Shown: positions 1 to 12,705, counted from the first letter of the stretch. The stretch is DNA of 64,000 bases from Morchella semilibera (GCA_009192285.1 WBVU01000003.1:3689973-3753972), one strand, 5' to 3'. Made by a program: numbers and translations. The notes: generated by a model not told the origin, from the sequence alone.

Positions 1-20
1 CCCACCCTCAAGAACCAAAG

Positions 21-956
21 ATGTCACAAAAACGTCTTCGTTCCGACTCGGCTGCCTCCACCGATCCCAACACTTGGACAATCTTTGAGCCGTCCACGGT
101 TCCAGATGCCGACGGCGACATTGTTCCCACGAATCCCCATGACACTAAGCACTCCCGTCATGCTGTCTCCTCTGCCCCGGCAATAACATGTTTCCTGCCA
201 CCATCGTGCGCGGGAACTGAATTTGCTAGCCATGAGCTTTTTGAGAGTCATTATACGCAGGAGCATACCAACCGCTGCTTGGAATGTGGGAAAAACTTCC
301 CGAGTAGGAAGTTTTTGGAGCTCCATATCGCAGAGCATCATGATCCATTGCAGGAATTGAGGAGGGAGAGAGGCGAGAAGGGGGTATGTTGTTAATACAT
401 ATATAATCCTAAATATCCATAAATAAGTTGGGAGGAAGCTAATTCGGTGGTGTGGGTAGTACGGGTGCTTTGTGGAGGGGTGTGAGCGGTTTTGCTCAAC
501 ACCGCAGAAGAGAAGGAGGCACGTTATCGATAAGCACCATTTCCCTAAGGTCTGTTCTCGGCCTGGTCCGATCCATTGGTTCATTAAAGAAGTTCTGGTG
601 CTAATTGATTATAGGAATATAACTGGGGAATAGTACAATGGGGTATCGATAATCATACAACTCTCCTTACCCGTACTAGCACTACGAAAGCCACCACTGC
701 AAACACAGATCCTGCTACCCCCAAAAAACCACAGAAGCTAGGTGGTAAGAACCCAAGCCCGAAACAGAAAGATCCAAATAAGCGGAAAATTCCAATGGAC
801 ATCAAAGAGGAGGAAGAGGAGGAAAAGCCCACATTGGAAAAGGGGAAAGAAGCAAAGGAAGTAGATATGCTTGATGTTGCAAACGCTATGAGTGCTATGA
901 AGCTGGTGCCGCCTAGTGTCAGGTTTGGAGGGAGGAGAGGAGCTAGCATGAGGTAG
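21..956 (+). CDS. ZNF511-like C2H2 zinc-finger protein
   Basis: Three exons (21-383, 460-549, 615-956) join in frame to give 264 residues. The introns are 76 and 65 nt; the first has GTATGT..TAG ends, the second a weaker GTCTGT donor. Three C2H2-type fingers follow one another: an atypical one starting CFLPPSC, a classical one starting CLECGKNF, and one starting CFVEGCERF and ending RRHVIDKHHFPK. The spacing and the ERGEK linker match the ZNF511 family, a conserved eukaryotic protein whose molecular role is poorly defined (family knowledge). The C-terminal third is charged and low-complexity, with a glutamate run and lysine-rich stretches, and ends in an arginine/glycine-rich tail. The ATG at 21 is the first one available and begins a typical fungal N-terminus, but an exon upstream of the window cannot be excluded. 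It is convergent with GAR1. Confidence 0.82.
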
Positions 957-1403
957 TAAAGGATAATATATTCCATTAGAGAGGAATGAAAGGATTGGAG
1001 TCGGGTGTTTCAATTTTTTATATTATTTCTATTGCCCTATTTTTTTTCCTTCCCCTTTCCCTTGCTTTCCATACAGTAAAAAAATACGATCTTTCCAGCA
1101 CGGAGAACTGGTGGCCGATCAACGAATTTGGTCGAGTCTTGTTGAATTTATTGATAGTAAAGTTACTCTTGTAGCCGAAATACTTACTGGAGGCTTAAAA
1201 AACCCTTAAGATTACATAATTCTAATGAGCTTAGTATGTACTAAGACTTGAACGATAGAAAGAACTGGTAAAATAGTTAATTGTATTTCATATTGTACAG
1301 AAAATTCACAGAAAGGAAACCGCATGAAAACTCAACCCCACTAACATTTTTTTATCCCCGGATTTACTTGCTTCGAATTTTCTCCCGCAGCTAATCTCAA
1401 CCC
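957..1403. other. Convergent spacer, no gene seen
   Basis: This is a 447-bp AT-rich stretch between the 3' ends of the zinc-finger gene and GAR1. It should hold both 3' untranslated regions. I see no coding pattern or structured RNA. Confidence 0.6.
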
Positions 1404-2278
1404 TTAGTAAGATCCACGACCCCTTCCACGAGGTGTAAATCCACCGCGAGATCCGCCTCGTGAGCCACCGCGGGGGGTGAAACCACCACGTCCACCACGC
1501 GGAGTGAATCCGCCTCTGCCACCTCCTCTAGGCGCACCGCGGCCGCCGCGGGGAGCTCCACGGCCACCTCGAGAGCCACCGCGACCGCCAGCGGGCTTGG
1601 GGCCCTTGGGACCAACTGCTTTGGGTTTGGGAAGGAATCTAACAAGGTTATTAGCTCAAACAGCAGGAGAATAAGCAAATGGCCCTTACCTGTCCAAAGG
1701 CAATAACTTGTCGCCGCCGATGTAGAACTTGTCACCCTCTTTGAAGGATGTAGCGACGATACCGTCTTGCGGCTTAATGGTGAAGTAAACTTGGTTCATG
1801 GGGCCGAGGATCTCATCGACCTTGCCAATAACGGACTATAGAAATCCAATTTCAGGTTGTCAATAGATGGAGGGGAAAGGCATATTCAATCGAATTCAAG
1901 AAATAATACCTTGTTCTCGAGGTAAATTGGCGCATTGAAGTAGGGGATCTTGGTGTTGATTGACTGGCAGACAATCTCTCCCTCACAGGCGTGCATGAAC
2001 TTGCCCATTTCTATCTCATGGCCAGTTAGACACAGAGCACCAATTGCAGGGTATACTAGGCCTTGAGTACAAACCTAGCACTGTGTCAGGAGGACCAGTA
2101 GGTGCCTGAAATCCAGTACGGCCACCTATAATTCTCTATCAGCATTGTGTTCTAGAGGAAGTTTAAAACAGAGAAAGAAAAGCCTTTATTCACCTCTGAA
2201 TCCACCACCACCGAAAGAACCACCACGACCACCTCTGTCACCGCCTCCTCGGCCACCACGGAATCCTCCTCTGCTCAT
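1404..2278 (-). CDS. GAR1: H/ACA ribonucleoprotein subunit GAR1
   Basis: Five exons on the minus strand (2278-2194, 2125-2075, 2010-1910, 1835-1690, 1638-1404) give a 205-residue protein, the same size as yeast Gar1. The N-terminus (starting [13 protein letters not shown]) and the C-terminus (repeats of FTPRGG and RGGSRGG) are glycine/arginine-rich GAR domains. Between them lies the conserved Gar1 core, with [22 protein letters not shown] and [11 protein letters not shown]. Gar1 works in the nucleolus with Cbf5, Nhp2 and Nop10, where H/ACA particles guide pseudouridylation of rRNA and snRNA. The 5' end is split into small exons, and all introns are GT-AG. The ATG at 2278 opens the GAR domain; the same frame stays open further upstream but with no family-like sequence. 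It is divergent from the hydrolase gene. Confidence 0.95.
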
Positions 2279-2847
2279 TTTAAAAATTGGTACTAGGGTG
2301 GAGGGAGGTAGGTGAACCTGACTAGTGGACTGTGTTGGAGCGAAACTGAGGCTGACGTTAACGTTTGGAACGGAGGCTCTTTCAAAATGAAAAGTCGAAG
2401 GTTTGGGGCCGCAGATGAAAATTGCGGGTAGTGTGCCAAGAGACAAGGTATGAGTGGCTAAAAAAAATACATGTAATTGTGGCTTGTGACTACAACTAAG
2501 AAGGTTCGTTGTGTGGCTGGTGGGACACTGTCCCATGCATGCATCTAACTTCATGTGGGACACTTGCACATTCGATGTGGCTGAACAGCACCTCGATTCG
2601 GCTGACAAAACACATCCTGATGCGGCTCTGCGGGACCTGGACGCTTATCGTCCATGTCACCGCTCGTAGAACTGCCACAGTCAGTCAATCCTCACTTAGG
2701 TTGCAGCAAGCAGCAGGCAGCCCAGGAGCAGCCCAACAGCAGCAGCAAGCAGCAAGCCAGACATACCCCACAACCCTATCTAGCTCAGATATACGACTAT
2801 AATAACTCTTCCCCCTCCCCCCCCCCCCTCTCCCCACCCCCCGCATT
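2279..2847. other. Divergent promoter region GAR1 / hydrolase
   Basis: This 569-bp spacer separates two genes transcribed away from each other. It contains one TACATGTA palindrome (2468-2475). A pyrimidine/C-rich run lies just before the hydrolase start (about 2808-2842), which is common in fungal 5' leaders. No gene is seen. Confidence 0.5.
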
Positions 2848-4343
2848 ATGAACCGCACATTTGTCTACTCACGTATCAACGGCATCAATATCAAATTCGA
2901 CCTCACATTCCCGAGTGTCGGAGAGCCAACAAGTAGCCATGGCAGAACTGGTGCGGCCAAAAAAACCATCGCTCTTCTGATGAAGAGAGTAAACCAGATG
3001 ATAGAGGGACAATCTACGAACTCGGCTCCTGCTGGTCCTGTACCCATACCCGCTGTTATATTCTTCCATGGGGGTGGTTTAACTGCTGGGAATCGAGAGT
3101 TCTATCCAAGGGATTTCAAGGGTATGTTCAATATGTTCTTTCTGTTTTGTTTGAGCTGTGTATGGTAGTGGTTTTTTGGTAGCCCTGGTGGTCGCCCGTT
3201 ATTTCTATGGCAGCTTCTACAGTTGCTTCTGCCGATGCTACCTACTATTACCACCACTCACTCACTCCTACCGCATTACCGCCGCAGCACACCTTTTACT
3301 GCCACTAAAATCCTATCACTACACTCTCTACCCACTACCACTGATACTACTGCATTTTTAAAAAGTTTATTGGTTGGTTGACACAATCACCTGCCCCTCT
3401 CTCCGCAGCCGATGTTCTCGCTCAGGGAATAGCCTTCATCTCAGCCGATTATCGTCTTCTCTTTCCATGCACGGCACATGATATCCTTGTCGACGTTAAA
3501 AGTCTTTTTACCTTTATAGGGGAGAAGCTCAACCCCGCTCTATCAGCTTCCAGCTACCCCGGCGACCCCTTCAACTTCCACATTTCTCCCAATCATCTTG
3601 CTGTTGCTGGAGCAAGTGCAGGAGCATACCCTGCACGCCTCGCTGCACTCTATGCGGATCCTAGGCCTAAATGCTTCTTCTCTCTATACGGCACTGGAGG
3701 GAATTTATTGGACCCATTCTACCTTAGAACTCCTGATGCTGCACAAGGTGACTTGGATATCGGAACAAATGCCCGCTTTATGTCCCCTGGCGGTCTCGAA
3801 GCTAGAGATACCGTCGCGCCAATCGCCGACTGCCCGATGAGCTTTGATGATACCACGCGCTCTATCCCTGGATACTCGGACAGGCTCTTAACACTCTACG
3901 TAACATTGCTCAAGTCAGGAAGATACCTAGACTTCCTTACCGGCGTTGAAGGACTTGGGCAGCACCTTCGTACAGCAGCAATAAAATCTGGGGTCCCAAC
4001 CGATGACGAAAATTACGATTGGAAACGTATTGTAGATGCAATTCCACCCGAAGCGAACTGTTTATTTCCCCAACTTCACATTTCCGACACCTTCCCGCCA
4101 TCATATTTAATCCATGGTAACCAGGACAGGGCAGTTCCAGTTGGCGAGACAATTGAGTGTGATCGTATGCTCAAGGAAGCCGGTGTGAGAAGTGAAGCAG
4201 TTATTGCAAATGGCCTTGGTCATACATTCGATCAACATATGGGATCTGACGGGTGGCAGAGATATGCAGGTGGGGTAGTACCTTTCCTGATGGAGCATAT
4301 TGCAACGGAAGGGATGGAGATAGAGAGTGCCGATGGTAGGTGA
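2848..4343 (+). CDS. Alpha/beta-hydrolase (esterase/lipase-like)
   Basis: Two exons (2848-3121 and 3409-4343) give 402 residues. The exon 1 frame ends in phase 1 at a GTATGT donor and resumes after CTCCGCAG. The motif FFHGGG near residue 75 is the oxyanion-hole loop of the HSL/alpha-beta-hydrolase-3 type. GASAG with Ser about 161 is the nucleophile elbow. HGNQDRAVPV carries the likely acid Asp, and GLGHTFD the catalytic His. A hydrolase of carboxylic esters, lipids or a secondary metabolite is therefore expected, but the substrate is unknown. There is no signal peptide, so it is probably intracellular. The 287-nt intron is unusually long for this window. It contains no continuous in-frame coding sequence, but a small extra exon could be hidden there. 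Confidence 0.82.
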
Positions 4344-6720
4344 CAATCTATCGGGACTTGAAGGGGTTTATGGAAAGTTTGATCGGGGAATAAGGCAAGG
4401 GCAGCTTTATCCTTCGTAATTTACCTTTTTCTCGCATCTCCCTTTATATTCATGAAATGATGCCCACATTATATCTGTTCCTGCGAATGTGGACCTGATG
4501 GCATAAGTGGTCGATATTGGGTATGGTGGGTATTTCTGCTGTCTACCGAGACCTCTTTGTCAATATGGTGGGGAATTTCGATTTTGGTCGGCTTCTTTTG
4601 GTCCTTATCTCCTTTTTCGCTGGCCTCATTATAATAATAGCCAGTTTCTTTAGCTGTGTTTTCACTAGGTGGACACTGGTAATGATGAATACCAGGGTGT
4701 ATGGACCCAAGAGTGGCTGTTCCTGATCGAATATATAAGACATTTGCCTACCATCCGAATCTCGAGAGTTTAGATCTCCATACTTAAAGCACAGTAGCGG
4801 TACTCACTCTGCCAAAATTAAAATGCCGCTTACTTAATATTCTACCACGAAATGATACTGAATTGGGAATTCTGGCAATATGAGTATATAATGCGCTTTT
4901 CCTTGGATCAGGTTTTTCCTAACTAAGGTTGATGGAGTCTTGTTTTCCTTTCGGGTTACTAATTTACGTCATTGTGCAACCATAAACTCTTGGCAGGCTT
5001 TCCCCTTAAAGAAATATAGTAAAGTTAGTGCAGAAATGGCGGTATCCGACATAAGTGAAAATCTCATTATCCCCTGGGTCTATGAGGCACCTGGAGAATC
5101 TCTCTCACGCATGTGATCTCGATTTTGGGTGAGGGTAAGCAGTTCGCCGTGTTTATCAGCCCTTGGAATACTTGGATATACTATAAAGCCCGCAGGCTGC
5201 TGCTCTATTTCTCGATAGGGCACGTTAATGTCCCATACACCCAGGGGATAGGTAGTGTTGGGCCTTGTGGTGGCTTTGCCTGAACTCGGATTTCGCACTT
5301 GGATTTATGATTCGAATGCCAATCCCCCATATTGCCATATCTAGAAGCAAGTGGGGGTACTTGAATAATAGAATAGACTTTTATATCGCTACTTATTAAA
5401 AAGAACCCTCCATATTGTAGAACACTGAAAACAAACTTGAGTAGGCCAACCACACCATGAACCACAACAGGAGCGTATGTTATATTATAAAACCGGCGCC
5501 TAGGAAAATGGCACTTCCATGCGTGCAGCTCAGATGGTTACAAAGGGAAGATGAGGTGTCCCGCGACATGTATATACAGTGTATGTACCTGGCCGAAGAG
5601 GTTCCTAGAAGGGTGGCCCTTTGCCTAACTAGTCAGGGACTAAGGTAAACGATAACATATTATTTCACAGCCAGGCCCACCGCGAAGGGCAAGCTGAGCT
5701 CATCCCATAGGCCCACCCCCCCCCCCAACCCAAAACCTATAAAAAAAGACTACATCCCGTAACTCAGTAAATGCTAGCTTTTTTAAGAAAAAGATTTAAG
5801 TGAGAAGCAATCCCGGATCTCGGTATTCCGGATCTCGGTATTACCGCTACAAACGCGCGTCTGCTCTGCATCTCTATCGCATCTAAAAAAAAAAAAGGGA
5901 GAGGGGAAAGGGATTGGTTTAATCACAATATATCACTCGGTGTAACTTGTTGGCAAAATTTATTTATAGATACTTCATACATGCATACAACCCGTAGGTT
6001 ATGGCAAACACCCCTAATGTGCCGTAGTAACTCCAAAATCGAAACCGGGAGGACCCGGGGTTGATCTACTGATGAGCTGGGGAGCCCTACTGAGTGCAGA
6101 TAATTCAGGGTGCAGCAAGGCCATCTTCTATTATATGAAAAAATGTGAGTAGAACCAAGTAAGGGGAAGATACTGCTACCAATGGGCGAGCTACAAAGTT
6201 TTCAAGCCAATGCTTGTTTTCGACGCATAGTTATTGGCACTAGACTGTGGGTTTCTACGGGACTGGGCTTTAATTTACGCTCTGCTTTTTATGTCTATAC
6301 GTCTAGGGGGACTCAACCCTAAAAGCTCAATCTAGAAACTCATTGGGGGATGCCTCTGCACGCCGGATATTCATGACTCTCCGAATCAATTATACATAGA
6401 TTGCCTGCAGAGTTTCGATATATTTCTCATCCTGTGTAGATACGAGAACTCCTCAGGCCGTGGGCTGCCCCATATGAGATAAACTATAGTACTACATATA
6501 GGTATGGTTTTTTAAGCACCAGACATACAACGTTATGAAAGATATAATGGACACACCATGTAGCTAAATACAAATAACCGACATGGAAATTTAAGAAAAG
6601 CGCTTTGTAAACACCAGCGTAAAGAAAACTGCTTTACTAGAAGTATTATACATATCCCGCCGCGATAAGAGAAACGAAAAACGCCAAACTTTTATGTTAT
6701 TAAGATTTAAACAACCATCT
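4344..6720. other. Long AT-rich spacer, no gene recognised
   Basis: This 2.4-kb stretch has only short, unconvincing open frames. I see no splice-linked coding pattern. A 15-bp direct duplication (CCGGATCTCGGTATT and its near copy) lies around 5808-5840. Homopolymer runs are present near 5720 and 5890. Confidence 0.5.
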
Positions 6721-8789
6721 TTATTCCAGTCCTTCAAATTCCGCATCCCCTTCTTTTTCGTTCTCTTTCCTTCTCCTCTTAACCTCCTCAACCAACTCCT
6801 TCCACTCCCCCTCTTTCTGTCTCTCCTCGGGTGCCATTTTGCTCTGACGTTCCGCCTCTCTTTTCTTGCCTCTCTTCTGTCTTCGGGCTTCTCTTATGTC
6901 TGCTGCATCCGCCTTTTCAGACCATGCCTCTGTCACCTTCCGTTTCTTATCTTTATCACCCTGGTGGACCTTTGAGTATTCCGGGGCACCAGTCTCTGCA
7001 GCGGTTTTGAGTGCTGCAAGGCGCGCCTTTTCCTTAATCTTATCGCGGTATGCATAAGTCGACATCTAAACACTATCAATCACCAGTTGAGGAGAACAGA
7101 CTTAAGAGGACCTACATCAACCTCTACACCCAAAATAACCTTCTCTACACCTTCAGCCCTCAACTCCGGCATCTTCGGCATTCTCAACAGCGCAAAAGCT
7201 TCCGCCAAATCTTTCCACTCAATATCCCTCACTCTAAATATACTCGCAGTCTGGTGTTTACTGTGTGCCCTAATATGTGACACAAACGCTTTCATTCCCT
7301 TCTCATGTAGCGCCCTGTCCCGTAGCACCACATCTCTCATCTTCTTCACTATTTGTACAGTCTCTTCCTCGGTGGGGTTTTCGACGGCATATGAGTCCTG
7401 AATAAGAGCAAGTGGCACAACAGGGGTCTTCCGCACTTCCAGAAAGTCAATATAACCCTCCTCACGGCCTCGGGAGAGGAAGACAACTGCGAGACCTCTG
7501 CGTCCGGCACGGCCGGCACGGCCACAACGGTGAAGAAAGACCTTAGGATCTGTGGGGGGGTCAACCTGAATGACAAGGTCGACCTCGGGGATGTCAAGTC
7601 CGCGAGCTGCAAGGTCTGTAGTCAGCAAGATTGATGGGGAGGCCAAGGAGGTGAATTGCGCAAAGTTAGTTTGGCGGATCTTTGGCGACTGCTTTCCATG
7701 CAGAGGGACAATGGTGTAGCCACCTGATTTGCTCTTTGGACCCGGGAGAATTGCAGGGAAAAGAGTGGCGAAATAGTCTACAGAAACGCAATTGGAGAAG
7801 TATATTATCGTCTTTTGAGGTAGGTTTGTAGCTGGGAATAAACCGGATGTGGGGGAGAGAATACGCTGGATGTGGACCAGCCTCTGTGTAGGAGTTGCTA
7901 AGATATATGTCATCGCTAAACTTGCGGGTGTCCGCTTTTCCTTCTTCGCAGTATGTACTTTGACAGCAACCTTGACAGGGTTTCGGAGTCCAGTTCTGAC
8001 AAGACTTCCGACGACTGCGTCACTAACAGACGCACTGAATAGCCCTGTCCTCCGCTGCTTAGGCAGACGCGAAATGATCTTTGTGAGGGTTTCCTTAAAA
8101 CCTAGATCAAGAAGACGATCTGCCTCATCGAGAACCAATGCCTCAAAAGAGTCGGTAGTGCACAAAACATGCTGCGATGCTAGTAGTTCATTAAGACGCC
8201 CTGGAGTTCCTATAAGAAAGTTCGGTGATTGTTGCAGGAAAGTCTTAAGGTCTTGCGCCGGGGGTGTAGTTCCACCTAGCAGCAGAAGCGGTGTAATCCT
8301 CGTCGCTGAAGGGTCGGCTTCAGCGCCCTCCTTTGAAGATGAGGGTGAATGGAAGGCTAGTAGTGATTTTAGAACTGAGTATATCTGGGCCGCCAGCTCT
8401 CTGGTGGGCGAAATGACAATTGCACCGACGTGGTTCTTCTTTTTGGGTTCTCCGCGTAGAAGGCGCTCTACAATAGGGATTAAAAATGCAAGTGTTTTAC
8501 CACTCCCGGTAACTGCTTCAACTACAACGTCCTTATTACCCATGAATAGAGGGATAGTTGAAGCTTGTACTGGCGTCATTTTTGAAAAACCCATGCTGTT
8601 CACGGCGTCGAGGACCCAGGGTGATAATTGGGGCTTGAGCGACTGCCATGATTGCTTTGTGGGCGTCTCTGATGGTGGGGCATCTTCAGTGGTAGGTGGT
8701 TCAGTTTGTGGGGCCTCTGTAGGCGTTGCTTGTTGTTTCAAAGGTTTCTGTTTCTGTTTCTGTTTCTTTTCTGCAGTTGAGGCCGGCAT
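6721..8789 (-). CDS. SPB4: DEAD-box rRNA helicase SPB4 (DDX55)
   Basis: Two exons (8789-7116 and 7065-6721) give 672 residues. The helicase motifs run in order: Q motif [10 protein letters not shown], Walker [29 protein letters not shown] in [17 protein letters not shown] in place of the usual [13 protein letters not shown], and [10 protein letters not shown]. The domain after the helicase core, and the basic coiled-coil tail rich in [10 protein letters not shown]-type segments, match Spb4. This nucleolar ATPase remodels 27S pre-rRNA during 60S subunit assembly (family knowledge). The 50-nt intron has a GTAGGT donor and TTTAG acceptor and joins VEVD to MSTYAYRDK, as in relatives. A 45-residue low-complexity N-terminus precedes the Q motif. 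It shares a 241-bp head-to-head promoter with the uL22m gene. Confidence 0.95.
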
Positions 8790-9030
8790 TGAATTAGTAG
8801 GTGGACCTGATTGATCTCACCAGTGGAGGATTGGCTTTATGGAGGGGTTTTTTTTTTGTTAGACCAATAGTTTTCATGCATGAAGACCTCGACAGGGTAA
8901 TTCCACCCGAACTCCTGCTCAAAGACCCACCACTAGCGGGGCTTTCATTATGTAGTCTTGGCGGGATAAACCAAACCTCAACTTTCAATATCGAAATACT
9001 ACCCGGTCCTAACCACCCCCGATACCCGCC
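8790..9030. promoter_or_regulatory. Bidirectional promoter SPB4 / uL22m
   Basis: Only 241 bp separate the two start codons, so both promoters and both 5' leaders must overlap here. An inverted CCAAT box (ATTGG, about 8830) is present. The two products are a cytosolic 60S assembly helicase and a mitochondrial large-subunit protein, so shared control is plausible but not shown. Confidence 0.6.
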
Positions 9031-9947
9031 ATGAACGCCCGTATAGCGCTGCGGTGGGCCGGCCGCCCCTCAATTGCACCCACAACTACCTCAATCCCTA
9101 CTCTTTGGGGCTTCCAGCGCTACAAATCTAGTGGTTGGTTTGGCTTTGGCGGCAAAGATGAGCCTAAAGCCCCGGCAGCAGCTTCAGAGCCAGAGCTTCC
9201 AATTGCCGACACACAATTACAGCGTGGAGATCTTGCGGGAAACACCCTTTTTGATGAGGATGAGGTGACCGAAGATGGCTTTCCCGTCCTTCCAGTTGTC
9301 AACCCGCTCATTATCGACCCGGAGCGCCACAAATGGACATGGCCAAAGCGCGCCGACGCCCGCGAGCACCGCCGCCGTGGAAGGCTCTCAAAGAAAGAAC
9401 AAATCATGCAGACGGAGAAGGAGCTGCTGGCGAAGTCGCACATGTTCAAGACGTCGCTGAAGAAGCTTGGTCCCCTTGCGAGACAGATCGCTGGCAAGAG
9501 CTTGGACCATGCAATTACGCAGATGAGGTTCTCGCCAAAGAAGGCAGCTAGAGATGTACTGGGACATCTAAAACAGGCAAAGAACGAGGCTATTATGCAT
9601 AGGACAATGGACCCTGGGCAGATATACATTGAGCAAGCGTGGGTTGGGAGGGGGTCATTCGAGTCTGAATCGAGTCACAGAGCGAAAGGACGGATCGATA
9701 GGCTGCGGCTTCCGTATACCAGTTAGTCAACCCCTAAACGAGAGGTACCCCTAGGTCTTGGTCGTAGTGATTGCGCACTAATGAGTGTTTTTTCTTGTAC
9801 GGAATAGGTCTTACGGTTGTCCTGAAAGAGGAGAAAACGAGGATTCGGATTATGAAGGAGAAGGAAGAAAAGTATATGCGAAAGAAGCCCTGGGTACAGC
9901 TCCCAAGTAGGCCTATCTACGGTCAGACGCAGTACTACAGGTGGTAA
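9031..9947 (+). CDS. MRPL22: Mitochondrial ribosomal protein uL22m
   Basis: Two exons (9031-9721 and 9808-9947) give 276 residues. The first 40 residues are rich in Arg, Ala, Ser and Thr and poor in acids, and end near RYKSSGW, so they look like a mitochondrial presequence. The middle and C-terminus carry the uL22 fold: FKTSLKKLGPLARQIAGKSL, then QMRFSPKKAARDVLGHLKQA, then QAWVGRG. The protein ends with PIYGQTQYYRW. uL22m lines the exit tunnel of the mitochondrial large ribosomal subunit (family knowledge). The 86-nt intron uses a GTTAGT donor and restores the frame as PYTS-LTVVLKEEKTRIRIM. The ATG at 9031 is the first one that includes the presequence. Confidence 0.92.
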
Positions 9948-10759
9948 AAGAAAATGTAACTATAGTAAAAGATTTTGTACATTTGCATCATGGTGAGAAA
10001 AGTTTTCTGGCGCTAAGAAAAAAAACCAGTATTATATTGCATAGTTGCTTGCGTCTCCCACAATCTAACAAGCCCATAGCATTCGTCTTCATAAGAACTA
10101 TACGAGGATTTCTAGGGCCTGAAGAGTAAAGGGTTTTAGTGCTACCTGGGCGAGTACATTCGTTCACCCAACATTACGTAAAATCTCAACCCGTTTTATC
10201 TTCATTTAAGAGAGAATTCCGGGTCATGACAATTTAGTAGGGTAATTTTTGTTATATATAATACCCGAGCCTACACGAAATTTGAAATAATGTATCATGA
10301 CGAATCAACTTATATAGTTATCCGGTGATCACATCTAAAGTGAACGGCTTGGCACAGTTAACAAGTAGGGACAATGCATAATAATAATAGTGGACTAGTA
10401 CTGATACGTATCGGAGAATATAAGCTGAGCCTGTATGACCATAGCTTACAGCAACATAAAGCCGGATGTCTATGATTAGCAGACCATCTTTTTTGGGCCG
10501 CTTATGTCAGTCAAAACTTTAGACTACTAATTGATCATGATCGTTGATTTTTATAACACTCTTATTTATTGAAGTTGCCAACTTTCCTAAAAACACATAG
10601 TAAAACTAATTTTTTATTTTCTATTCAGAAGCAAAAGCTAGTTTTGATTTATTTAAAGGCTGAAAACCCCCTTTCCCGTATATTCTTATAGCAAATCTCT
10701 ATAGAGCATAGTCCGAGTGATCGCATATGATTCACCTTATACGAGCCTTACAGAACCAT
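9948..10759. other. AT-rich spacer, nothing recognised
   Basis: This 812-bp convergent spacer lies between uL22m and the acetyltransferase. It is AT-rich, has no long open frame, and shows no RNA-gene signature I can recognise. Confidence 0.6.
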
Positions 10760-11309
10760 TCAAGCTTTAATACCCTTCCTTTCGAATACCAAAACACCAT
10801 CGGCATCATCTTTCTTAGAGACCTTTTCAAAGCCACACTTTCCCAAGACTTTCAAGCCCGCCCCATTCCCGGCCATTGTCCTAGCAGTGATGACACCGTC
10901 CCCCCCATAATTCTCCATCCATTTAACCAACGTCTCGCTAGCATATCCTTTACCCCACAAATCCTCCACGAAGATATAAGAAACTTCAGTATCGGTGTGG
11001 TCGAAGCACCCTACGATGCCAATCATGCGAGTTGACTCCTTCAAGAAGACACCGTAGTTACGGGCGGTAGGGTTCTTCAACAGAAGAGTTTCAAGCCATG
11101 TCTGGCTCTGTGAGAGGGTCTGGCAATTGCCATGGTCGCTATATAATAGCTTTGTATTAAGACTTGGAAAGAGTATGTTATTGTAGATGGGAAAACTCTT
11201 ACGTCCACTTAGTGGCATTTGGATTAGACCAAATTCTGTGAAAATCATGTAGGTTGGACTCTTGGAGCTCCCTCAATTGAATACGGCTTTTAGGAGAAAG
11301 ATTCGCCAT
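10760..11309 (-). CDS. GNAT-family N-acetyltransferase
   Basis: Two exons (11309-11203 and 11138-10760) join in frame at KW-T-DHGNC to give 161 residues. The single 64-nt intron has a GTAAGA donor and TATATAG acceptor. Features of the GNAT fold are visible: TARNYGVFLKES, then MIGIVGCFDHTDTEVSYIFV (beta strands 3-4), then the acetyl-CoA loop as LWGKGYASETL. The latter matches the R/Q-x-x-G-x-G/A motif pattern of RimJ/RimL-like enzymes. A conserved GAGLKVLGKCGFEKV follows (alpha 4/beta 7). The acetyl acceptor is unknown; RimL-like members act on protein N-termini or small molecules. Without the first exon the N-terminus would be replaced by intron translation, so the upstream ATG at 11309 was chosen. 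Confidence 0.82.
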
Positions 11310-12705
11310 TTTGAGATGTTTTAATGATGAAATCGTGATTCTGAGTGATTTTAGGTAGAGTTTAATAGATAGGTGCTGAGGTGATGAGGGAAGATCAAGG
11401 ACTGAGTGACGGCAGAATACAGTTGTTATAAACTAGAGCTAGGGATGCGCTAGTCTCGTGTCCATTCCCTACGAGCAGATTACTGTACACTTAGGGGGTC
11501 AAAAACGAGCCTATATAGTATTATATTTAGAATGGGTCTTCTATTGCACAATCATAGTCCCCACAGGTGTACTTTACAGTTTATCTAACAATTCAATTTA
11601 GAGATATGAGTACCTATATGTATTTAATGGGTAATTAACAACCTATCAGAACAGGGAAACCCCCCCGGATCCGAACATACTGTACCAAAAAGAGGGGCGG
11701 GGCCACTACAGTATTCCCGTCGATACGCTAGCAATGCGGTAAGATTACGGTATTGGTGCAGTACTCTTCCTCCAATGCCGGTTTAATTTGGTATTCTTCA
11801 CTAAATTCCGTAGCCCTATGGTATTTCTATTATGTACTGAGGTATTCAATATTAAAACGTCATGCAATGGGCGTAATTATATAACGGGGAATATAAGTAT
11901 GTAAATACATATAGCTACATGTACCTACTTAGCTAGCCTTGACCACAATTTAAAGCGGTATTATACCAAAAAAACATAGATCAGGTCTAAGTAAAAACCT
12001 TTGAAACAGCTCACCGTGCTTCAGTTGATTTTTAGTCGTGAATTGGGATCTGTTCCTCGTGAGGCTTATATGATCTCACGGCATTTACTGCTCGTGAAAG
12101 TCTACATGTAAGTAGACGTATTTAGTATTAGTCCCTTGTTAGCAATTATTACATACATGTATTTTAGGGCCCGCTCGGCAAGTGGCGTTTACAGGGGTGA
12201 AAACTCTGTCTCGACAACTTAAAAACTCTGTTTTGCCTTACTGCCGAATGGGCTGCTAGACTCTAGTCCTATCCCTTGCTAAGACACAAGTGGGAGCTAC
12301 TGGCCTTTCTCTTTTCTCTTTTTCCCTTTTTCTTTTAGCTACATGTTGTTTTGGAGATATATAGCGGGACACAATTTGTGTGGCCTCAAGTTGTAAATAA
12401 GAGCACGCTTCGAATTCCTATGTCCCCCACTCTTGTTGAGCCACACCACCAATAGAGATACCGATCGAGTCTAGGGACGAGACTTTCTTCCACCATCAGA
12501 CTATACATTATAATACCTGATCCATTGACGAGTGCGATAAAATCATCCTTTCCTTGGTACTTCTAACTCCTCTGGACCTTGTATCCCGACCTATGATATC
12601 GAATACTTACAAAAACGAAAATGCTCCTCTAAACAGATTACAAGGACCTCGTAATATCTATACTCTAGCTACGCTGATTAAGTTCGACGTGCTCCACGGC
12701 TAGAC
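11310..12705. other. AT-rich spacer with TACATGTA copies
   Basis: This 1.4-kb spacer has no coding pattern. It carries three TACATGTA octamers (11916, 12103, 12154). The flanking genes are the acetyltransferase and cystathionine gamma-synthase. Confidence 0.6.

Noticed and set aside
4517-4726. 69-codon hydrophobic open frame downstream of the hydrolase
   Set aside because: AT-rich chance sequence with no family pattern; too weak to call a membrane peptide gene.
7849-8814. 321-codon open frame antisense to SPB4
   Set aside because: It is a shadow of the helicase exon; the helicase motifs are unambiguous on the other strand.
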